A DNA stretch of 14,576 bases, from the NCBI GenBank assembly GCA_028565635.1, contig JAOXYB010031543.1:1-14576 (forward strand). The letters are read 5' to 3'. Positions 12,201 through 14,576 of the stretch are shown one piece after another. Made by a program: the position numbers and the translations under genes. Numbering within the stretch: the stretch's first letter is position 1; each line of letters begins with the position of its first letter. The DNA comes from Phoronis ovalis. Its lineage: Eukaryota > Phoronida > Phoronidae. The notes below the pieces were generated by a model. The model made no database searches. It was not told where the DNA came from and worked only from the letters and a program-made list of their open reading frames with translations.

Positions 12201-14280
12201 CAGAGTTCTTCCAATTCTATCACAGAGCCTTTCTCACTCTGATGATGAACAGGGATTCTGAGATCACAGCTAAATGAATGAATAAAATCTTTTAGATATT
12301 ATGTAACTGAACAGATTCTTTATCATAAATTTCAGATCTGGTATAACATATGTGTCAGTACATGACTGCTTTTGGACTCATGCTTGTGATGTGGATATCA
12401 TGAACAAGGTAGGACCCTGTGTTTTTGTGCAAGAAGCATTTCATGAAAAGTTCCTTAAATACCATTTGCAAAATAATATAAAAACGTACATTAGAATCAA
12501 AAATCTAGACATGAAAGAGTCTTCCCGAAACTAATACGAGGTGTCTGCGAGTGGTAACTGGCCACTATACCACCCTGTTGCAGAACACATATAATCTTAT
12601 ACATCATATGTGATATTTACCCAGCATGCCTGATAGCTAGTGACATATAGTAGAAAGACTGTGAAAGACTGTAATGTAATATAATGCATTTATATACTAG
12701 CCCTTTATCTTACATAATATACATAGTAAATCAAAGCGGCTTTACATAAACTACACACGATTTTTTTTTTACACAATTACCCCCTGCTTATTGGCCTGTC
12801 ATGGAGTACTATATAAATATCCTCTGATTTCCACTTTCACCAGAAATGTGATCGGTAATGACTTGCACATTTTTTAGTCGATTCCTTCCAATTTACATAG
12901 ACTAAATGTAGTCAACCCGAAACGAATCAGAATTGAGTAAACATTAATTTATACAATTTATTATTGTTGTTCTTTGTGTTGTCACTCATAGATGATTATA
13001 TTGCAAAACTTATAATAAAAAGGCAATAAGCTATATTCTGTTTTGAGCAATTCAGAAAATTTAGGAGAAAATATAATTTATCCAATTATACATTTATGAA
13101 ACTTACAAGTTTCTTTGTTTATTGTAGATCTGTCGAGAACAATTTGTTGCCTTGCACAGTCAACCCATCTTAGAAAATTTATCAAATCAACTGATGACAA
13201 AATTTGGTGTGGCAAGCTTGTAAGTATATAGTTTTTGCACAACTTTCATGTATTCAACAAAAACTGGTATATTTACATGTAATGTGTCATGCAATAATAC
13301 ATCATTTGTAATGGAAGTGTGGAACATTGAGAATGTTTAATTAATTAAAATTAAGACAGGGAGTATTGAGGTAAACATGTTTTTTAAAATCCTTAATAAC
13401 TGAAGATAACATTTAATAGTTAGTTTACATAAATTTTTTACATAAAGTTTAATTTGTGACCATCTTGTAATAAAATGAGAACATTATAGATAGTAATTAG
13501 TAAAAATTTTAAAAACCGAGAATATTTATAATCCTACCTTGTAAGAAAATTAAGAAGGAAGATATGTATCACAAAATAATAATTTTTAGCAACCTTGTTT
13601 GGATGTTCTGTTTTTTAATGTTAATATGGTGACATTTTGTTCAGTAGAGCAGTGATACAGTTTTGCATTGCTTTTATTATAAAAAAATGGTTCAAGGTAA
13701 TATGAAGTACATAATCATTTACGGGATATATAATGTTAAAGTAATTAGATAAGACCATATATTTTATATTGTATATAAAAATAAATAATAAGGATTTTCA
13801 CAAGATGGATGTTAACCTTCTCTGTTATCAGTTGGGTCAAAGATGCGCCGTTGACCTTTTCTTGGCTTTAAAACAAAGCGGCACTACGTGATATAACAAA
13901 GCAATTTGACTAATAACGTACTGTCTTCTTATTATCCATGGCTTGTGTCGTTCTGTAGATATAACTAAAGCAACAGGATAGACTATTTTCAAGCAGTAAC
14001 AATAAGTGTTACACTATTGCTAGGCAATACCATACACTGTTTTAAAAGTATGTTAGAAACTTGAGTATAGTTTACTACTACTTCTGTCTTTGCACCACCA
14101 AATGACCCTTGAATAACCTTTACGACGCCATTTTCTGCTTTCAGATCTAACACTGAAGCTAGTAATTCAAAAAAAGGTGATCCATCTATGAATTTCCTAA
14201 ATTCTGTTCTGGGAATGGTGCCAAGTCGAGGTGATTTTAACTTGGAAAATGTGCTGAAGTCAACCTATTTCTTCAGCTGA
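186..14280 (+). CDS. POLRMT: Mitochondrial DNA-directed RNA polymerase, 3' part of gene (21 exons, 5' end outside window)
   Basis: This is the single-subunit, T7-like polymerase that transcribes mitochondrial DNA in the matrix and, in vertebrates, also makes replication primers. The exons are 186-273, 529-602, 867-998, 1265-1414, 1923-1999, 2335-2404, 5849-5984, 6421-6554, 6739-6839, 7161-7281, 8187-8271, 8625-8736, 9401-9479, 9728-9970, 10131-10208, 10524-10712, 11072-11229, 11489-11587, 12336-12408, 13128-13219 and 14145-14280. All introns are GT-AG and the spliced frame is open for 808 codons. Numbering locally from codon AGG at 186, key segments are PMLVPPVPW (222-230), DFRGR (374-378), motif [19 protein letters not shown] with D494, motif B K563/Y571, FIHSLDS (691-697), motif C VHD with D719, and terminal TYFFS. 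The D-to-K and K-to-Y spacings (69 and 8) equal those I recall for human D922/K991/Y999. Human POLRMT is about 1230 aa, so roughly 420 N-terminal residues are missing. No frameshift or internal stop is seen. Confidence 0.96.
274..528 (+). other. POLRMT: Short POLRMT introns a-c (274-528, 603-866, 999-1264)
   Basis: Three AT-rich introns of 255, 264 and 266 bp separate the first four exons. Short open frames inside them (for example 722-910) merely run into exon c in another frame and have no exon-like ends or recognisable protein. I see nothing else in them. Coordinates given here are for the first of the three. Confidence 0.85.
529..602 (+). CDS. POLRMT: POLRMT exon b
   Basis: 74 nt, starting with the last two bases of the split Gly codon and ending in phase 0. 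It encodes local residues 30-54, including [18 protein letters not shown], which matches the human 'LYPYL...EY..L.LQE' type segment. Acceptor TTTTGTAG, donor GTAAGT. Confidence 0.88.
867..998 (+). CDS. POLRMT: POLRMT exon c
   Basis: 132 nt, 44 whole codons, local residues 55-98 ([20 protein letters not shown], then a basic stretch ending KHVKK). Acceptor TTTGCAG, donor GTAATT. It joins in frame to exon d to give the [12 protein letters not shown] junction typical of the POLRMT N-terminal domain. Confidence 0.9.
1265..1414 (+). CDS. POLRMT: POLRMT exon d
   Basis: 150 nt, 50 whole codons, local residues 99-148. It carries VYEQYVDQY and the WPWHVKKA segment, both recognisable against animal POLRMT N-terminal domains. 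Acceptor TTTTCCAG, donor GTATGT. Confidence 0.92.
1415..1922 (+). other. POLRMT: POLRMT intron d, no feature seen
   Basis: 508 bp of AT-rich intron between GTATGT and TTCATAG. I find no exon, repeat array or RNA gene in it. Confidence 0.8.
1923..1999 (+). CDS. POLRMT: POLRMT exon e
   Basis: 77 nt, local residues 149-173 plus two bases of an Arg codon. It encodes [16 protein letters not shown], matching the 'lG..L...LL' helix that precedes the conserved P-x-F/L-Y strand. Acceptor TTTTTCATAG, donor GTCAGT. Confidence 0.87.
2000..2334 (+). other. POLRMT: POLRMT intron e, no feature seen
   Basis: 335 bp between GTCAGT and AAGCAG. It contains a GTGATGA at about 2064 with CTGA about 90 nt later, which was considered as a C/D snoRNA and rejected for lack of a terminal stem. 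Confidence 0.8.
2335..2404 (+). CDS. POLRMT: POLRMT exon f (last exon before the 3.4-kb intron)
   Basis: 70 nt, completing Arg174 and encoding [18 protein letters not shown] up to EEVK, in phase 0 at its 3' end. The next exon starts PHP, giving the K-PHP junction known from human POLRMT. Acceptor CACAAGCAG. The donor GTACAA is weak, which is notable because it opens the largest intron in the window. Confidence 0.88.
2496..2765. repeat. Element leader and first partial unit
   Basis: The T-run plus TATGCCCATC start is shared with the copy at 14397. It is followed by GTCGTCGTTGTATGTAACAC and a unit body that begins at the ATAATAGCTTCAG variant, runs through CAATATGGCCGACTGGCGGC and the GCCGCGAAGACGAAGCGC block, and ends at the first marker. 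Confidence 0.85.
2504..2524. repeat. Leader hairpin of the intronic element
   Basis: CCCA (2504-2507) pairs with TGGG (2521-2524), and CCAC (2509-2512) with GTGG (2516-2519). One mismatch separates the two stems and the loop is ATA. Confidence 0.65.
2766..3235. repeat. Array unit 1 (470 bp, long type)
   Basis: Long unit with two copies of the AGTTTTTATCC block, at about 2920 and 3061 (141 bp apart). The second copy is the variant with CAATCAGTTTCATATTC and GTAAGTCCAGG. It shares CGAATCTTCGACAT with unit 6. Confidence 0.85.
3236..3564. repeat. Array unit 2 (329 bp, short type)
   Basis: Short unit with the private variants ATTCATAGGTGG, AAGACTATAGG, CAAATAGGT and AAGCTTCAACA, all four shared with unit 5 and not with the neighbours. 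Confidence 0.85.
3565..4032. repeat. Array unit 3 (468 bp, long type)
   Basis: Long unit with block copies at 3711 and 3858 (147 bp apart). The second is the TTCATATTCGACAC variant, as in unit 1. It lacks the GGCTAGGTG segment between CATAATA and GACATTTTAAAATG. It carries a perfect TGACCT-N8-AGGTCA at 3623-3642. Confidence 0.85.
4033..4335. repeat. Array unit 4 (303 bp, long type with internal deletion)
   Basis: It follows the long type up to GAGATTGCACGTCATAATA, then jumps at about 4328 straight to CCTGGACGATTC. The second block copy is missing, an apparent deletion of about 165 bp relative to units 1 and 3. Confidence 0.82.
4336..4568. repeat. Array unit 5 (233 bp, short type with internal deletion)
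   Basis: Carries the same private variants as unit 2. At about 4505 the sequence jumps from TTTTTATCCGAT to GTTTGTTCCCAAGAGG, losing roughly 90 bp that contain the GTACAG and AATATGGCCGA blocks. Confidence 0.82.
4569..5238. repeat. Array units 6 and 7 (319 and 314 bp, short type) and terminal fragment
   Basis: Units start at 4569 and 4888. Both carry perfect TGACCT-N8-AGGTCA sites (4635-4654 and 4954-4973). A last marker at 5202 is followed by only about 37 bp of unit sequence; similarity to the other units stops at GGTTGGTAG near 5239. Confidence 0.83.
5239..5545. repeat. Possible second dispersed repeat next to the array
   Basis: This segment differs in composition from the array and carries small internal echoes (CCCTAAAAATGGATTGAC, CCTTAAAAATGGGTCAAT, CCTTAAAAATTGGTGG). 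It ends in TTCTTCCCGGGGTTAACGC. It looks like transposon-derived sequence, but only one copy is in the window, so repeat status is an inference. Confidence 0.35.
5849..5984 (+). CDS. POLRMT: POLRMT exon g (PMLVPPxPW segment)
   Basis: 136 nt, local residues 198-242 plus one base. It encodes [19 protein letters not shown] and the strongly conserved [11 protein letters not shown], a hallmark leading into the catalytic half of POLRMT. Acceptor CATTTTAG, donor GTGAGT. Confidence 0.95.
5985..6420 (+). other. POLRMT: POLRMT intron g, no feature seen
   Basis: 436 bp between GTGAGT and TTGCTTGCAG. Open frames that cross its right end (for example 6281-6526) are out of frame with the conserved POLRMT reading of exon h. 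Confidence 0.8.
6421..6554 (+). CDS. POLRMT: POLRMT exon h
   Basis: 134 nt, completing Thr243 and encoding local residues 244-287 ([13 protein letters not shown], then [14 protein letters not shown]). The 'ALN.L..C.WKIN..vL' segment is typical of POLRMT and of the yeast homologue Rpo41. Acceptor CTTGCAG, donor GTAAGC. Confidence 0.95.
6739..6839 (+). CDS. POLRMT: POLRMT exon i
   Basis: 101 nt, local residues 288-320 plus two bases of a Val codon. It encodes [20 protein letters not shown] then a proline-rich stretch, matching the human 'VLDLVLQLFQAKG...VPAPPSE' region. Acceptor TTCCAG, donor GTAAGT. Confidence 0.93.
6840..7160 (+). other. POLRMT: POLRMT intron i, no feature seen
   Basis: 321 bp between GTAAGT and TTGTTTACAG, AT-rich, with no exon-like or repeat structure. 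The preceding intron, 6555-6738, is only 184 bp and equally plain. Confidence 0.8.
7161..7281 (+). CDS. POLRMT: POLRMT exon j
   Basis: 121 nt, completing Val321 and encoding local residues 322-361. It ends [10 protein letters not shown], which joins directly to [17 protein letters not shown] in the next exon. The charged helix matches the human 'H..RAEALYRLSLA' segment. Acceptor TTTACAG, donor GTGAGT. Confidence 0.93.
7282..8186 (+). other. POLRMT: POLRMT intron j with ATA/AAT microsatellite
   Basis: 905 bp. The only structure is the trinucleotide repeat and the segment after it. The open frame at 7933-8151 has no acceptor/donor pair that keeps the gene frame and no familiar protein sequence. 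Confidence 0.8.
7731..7771. repeat. AAT trinucleotide microsatellite
   Basis: A run of AAT/ATA units with two interruptions. The flank ACTTATAAAGTGCC, followed shortly by GTCAAAGGTGCTGAAGTAC, resembles CpG-decayed flanks of a trinucleotide-linked dispersed repeat of marine invertebrates, which I recall only loosely. Confidence 0.85.
8187..8271 (+). CDS. POLRMT: POLRMT exon k (DFRGR motif)
   Basis: 85 nt, local residues 362-389 plus one base of Gly390. It encodes [20 protein letters not shown]; the (D/N)xRGR segment (374-378) is conserved from T7 RNA polymerase to humans. Acceptor TATTTTAG, donor GTAAGA. Confidence 0.97.
8272..8624 (+). other. POLRMT: POLRMT intron k, no feature seen
   Basis: 353 bp between GTAAGA and GTATTACAG; AT-rich, nothing recognised. 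Confidence 0.8.
8625..8736 (+). CDS. POLRMT: POLRMT exon l
   Basis: 112 nt, completing Gly390 and encoding local residues 391-426 plus two bases of Arg427. It carries [18 protein letters not shown] and [13 protein letters not shown], nearly identical to human POLRMT. The acceptor is ATTACAG; the donor GTTTGT is weak but is fixed by the conserved KKR junction. Confidence 0.95.
8737..9400 (+). other. POLRMT: POLRMT intron l, possible old repeat fragment at about 8850-9110
   Basis: 664 bp. The part from CGCCAACCTTCAG to CTGCGGAC is richer in G+C than the rest. It includes phrases such as CTTGAGTTATCAAA and ACATGGCTGCCATATTGG that read like transposon-derived intron sequence. The open frame 8910-9170 has no recognisable protein. 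Weak evidence. Confidence 0.4.
9401..9479 (+). CDS. POLRMT: POLRMT exon m
   Basis: 79 nt, completing Arg427 and encoding local residues 428-453, including [18 protein letters not shown]; the human counterpart is 'FAEEVMDDILDSADQPL'. Phase 0 at its 3' end. Acceptor TGTTCTAG, donor GTAAGT. Confidence 0.95.
9728..9970 (+). CDS. POLRMT: POLRMT exon n (motif A, first catalytic Asp)
   Basis: 243 nt, 81 whole codons, local residues 454-534, the largest exon here. It contains [17 protein letters not shown] and palm motif [19 protein letters not shown], whose Asp494 (codon 9848-9850) corresponds to T7 D537 and human D922 and binds catalytic Mg2+. Downstream [11 protein letters not shown] is also conserved. 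Acceptor TTTTAG, donor GTAAGT. Confidence 0.98.
10131..10208 (+). CDS. POLRMT: POLRMT exon o
   Basis: 78 nt, 26 whole codons, local residues 535-560 ([20 protein letters not shown] then GFVRRK). The closing RRK sits just before the O-helix. The acceptor TTATTATAAG follows a T-rich stretch; the donor GTGCGA is weak but is fixed by the RK-VIKQTVM junction. Confidence 0.94.
10209..10523 (+). other. POLRMT: POLRMT intron o, no feature seen
   Basis: 315 bp between the weak GTGCGA donor and TGCCTTAG. Nothing else is recognised. The neighbouring introns 9480-9727 (248 bp) and 9971-10130 (160 bp) are also plain. Confidence 0.8.
10524..10712 (+). CDS. POLRMT: POLRMT exon p (motif B, O-helix Lys and Tyr)
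   Basis: 189 nt, 63 whole codons, local residues 561-623. [19 protein letters not shown] is the fingers O-helix: Lys563 (codon 10530-10532) and Tyr571 (codon 10554-10556) match T7 K631/Y639, used in NTP binding and ribose discrimination. It ends with an [11 protein letters not shown] helix. Acceptor TGCCTTAG, donor GTAATG. Confidence 0.97.
10713..11071 (+). other. POLRMT: POLRMT intron p with a candidate cassette exon at 10909-11029
   Basis: 359 bp. Inside it, 10909-11029 (121 nt) is open in the incoming frame, with TTTATCAG before it and GTAAGC after it. The conserved protein does not need it, because IQ joins directly to DWLTAS as in human. Inclusion would place TGA at the next junction. 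Possibly a poison exon, possibly chance. Confidence 0.3.
11072..11229 (+). CDS. POLRMT: POLRMT exon q (towards specificity loop)
   Basis: 158 nt, local residues 624-675 plus two bases of Ala676. [10 protein letters not shown] and [15 protein letters not shown] are strongly conserved. The following stretch ([18 protein letters not shown]) lies where the promoter-specificity loop is expected and is diverged and shorter than in human. The acceptor is TTGTTATAG. The donor is taken as GC|GTGAGT because this keeps the [10 protein letters not shown] frame. Confidence 0.93.
11489..11587 (+). CDS. POLRMT: POLRMT exon r (FIHSLDS segment)
   Basis: 99 nt, completing Ala676, local residues 677-708 plus two bases of Arg709. 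[18 protein letters not shown] is the conserved palm segment that pairs with motif C (T7 'PNFVHSQDG'). [10 protein letters not shown] follows. Acceptor TTTCTAG, donor GTAAGT. Confidence 0.97.
11588..12335 (+). other. POLRMT: POLRMT intron r, no feature seen
   Basis: 748 bp between GTAAGT and AATTTCAG. Close to the acceptor, TGATGATGA (12240-12248) and CTGA (12307-12310) were weighed as a C/D snoRNA and rejected. The rest is AT-rich and featureless. Confidence 0.75.
12336..12408 (+). CDS. POLRMT: POLRMT exon s (motif C, second catalytic Asp)
   Basis: 73 nt, completing Arg709 and encoding local residues 710-733. [20 protein letters not shown] carries palm motif C; Asp719 (codon 12364-12366) corresponds to T7 D812 and human D1151. 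Acceptor AATTTCAG, donor GTAGGA. Confidence 0.97.
12409..13127 (+). other. POLRMT: POLRMT intron s, no feature seen
   Basis: 719 bp. The open frame continuing from exon s to 12534 reads through the donor and has no conserved continuation. A small GTGGTA/TACCAC inverted repeat (12551-12573) is probably incidental. Confidence 0.78.
13128..13219 (+). CDS. POLRMT: POLRMT exon t
   Basis: 92 nt, local residues 734-763 plus two bases of Leu764. [19 protein letters not shown] matches the human 'VCREQFVRLHSEPILQDLS' helix closely. Acceptor TTATTGTAG, donor GTAAGT. Confidence 0.96.
13220..14144 (+). other. POLRMT: POLRMT intron t, no feature seen
   Basis: 925 bp, the second longest intron in view, very AT-rich to about 13800 and less so afterwards. 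No repeat copy, exon or RNA gene is recognised. Confidence 0.78.
14145..14280 (+). CDS. POLRMT: POLRMT terminal coding exon with stop
   Basis: 136 nt, completing Leu764 and encoding 44 further residues before TGA at 14278-14280. The first half ([14 protein letters not shown]) is a variable linker. [15 protein letters not shown] and the final KSTYFFS match the conserved C-terminal 'foot' that packs near the active site in T7-like polymerases. Acceptor TTTCAG. Confidence 0.96.
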
Positions 14281-14396
14281 ATGTACTAATGTCTGTGATA
14301 ATGTTTGTAAGAAATGCACCATGATGCTACATACATGATATCCGACACTGGCTGCTGTTATGTAAAATGTATATGACCTGATTGAGTGTTTCTTGC
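14281..14396 (+). other. POLRMT: Start of POLRMT 3' untranslated region
   Basis: Sequence after the TGA. No AATAAA or ATTAAA is seen before the repeat element begins, so the poly(A) site is either non-canonical or lies further right, inside or beyond the element. Confidence 0.6.
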
Positions 14397-14576
14397 TTTT
14401 TATGCCCATCACTATATAATAGTGAAAGGGCATATAGCCGTACTGTATGCGGCGTCGGCGTCGTATGTAACCTTTTCTTTGTGTTGCTATAACAGCTTTA
14501 GCTTTCGTCAGATCATCTTCGTATTTGGTACAGGGTAAGTACAGGTCAATTTTGACCTCGATTACTTCCAAGATGG
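14397..14576. repeat. Second copy of the element leader, cut by the window end
   Basis: It begins TTTTTATGCCCATC as at 2496. It then has GTCGGCGTCGTATGTAAC, TTTTCTTTGTGTTGCTATAA, a diverged AGCTTTCGTCAGATCATCTT block, TTTGGTACAGGGTAAGTACA and GATTACTTCCAAGATGG, in the same order as the intronic copy. The overlapping minus-strand open frame 14260-14571 is a by-product of this repeat. Confidence 0.85.
14401..14434. repeat. Leader hairpin of the second element copy
   Basis: Outer stem TATGCCC (14401-14407) with GGGCATA (14428-14434); inner stem CACTAT (14410-14415) with ATAGTG (14419-14424); loop ATA. The layout is as in the hairpin at 2504-2524, but with longer stems and a different inner-stem sequence. 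Confidence 0.75.

Noticed and set aside
12239-12310. C/D-box snoRNA in intron r (TGATGATGA, then CTGA 60 nt later)
   Set aside because: The terminal stem is only TCTG/CAGA with a bulge, the first guide stretch is about 9 nt, it ends only 25 nt before the acceptor, and the guide matches no rRNA segment I recognise.
186-14280. Phage or plasmid single-subunit RNA polymerase
   Set aside because: The gene is split by GT-AG introns and its closest sequence match by eye is animal POLRMT, including the NTD segments and the STYFFS end, not phage enzymes.

Overview
This window is eukaryotic nuclear DNA from an animal. It holds one recognisable gene: the downstream two thirds of a mitochondrial RNA polymerase gene (POLRMT, the single-subunit T7-like enzyme) on the + strand. 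I reconstructed 21 exons by reading conserved protein segments across GT-AG splice sites. Together they give 2427 nt, or 808 codons plus a TGA stop at 14278-14280. Every junction keeps the frame. The 5' exons (mitochondrial targeting signal, PPR domain, start codon) lie to the left of the window. All four catalytic positions expected from T7 and human POLRMT are present (local residues D494, K563, Y571, D719), so the gene looks intact.

Layout: 1-77 is a TG-rich microsatellite in an upstream intron. 186-2404 holds six exons of the N-terminal domain. 2405-5848 is one large intron (3444 bp) filled mostly by an array of diverged repeat units at about 2496-5238, followed by a possible second repeat. 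5849-7281 holds four exons leading up to the catalytic core. 8187-14280 holds the catalytic domain (conserved DFRGR segment, motif A, O-helix/motif B, motif C, C-terminal FFS foot). From 14397 to the window edge a second copy of the start of the intron-6 repeat element begins, about 117 bp after the stop codon.

Organism: the AT-rich introns, the gene structure and the protein point to an invertebrate. The element type (a leader starting TATGCCCATC with a hairpin, then internally repeated units) resembles what I know of molluscan dispersed repeats. I therefore favour a mollusc or another lophotrochozoan, but this is inference.

I found no CRISPR, operon, tRNA, rRNA or viral gene, and no evidence for a wholly new biological system. 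The most interesting items are the block-duplicated architecture of the repeat array, the leader hairpin whose pairing is kept although its sequence differs between two copies, a candidate frame-breaking cassette exon at 10909-11029, and a shortened, diverged segment in the predicted promoter-specificity region of the polymerase.
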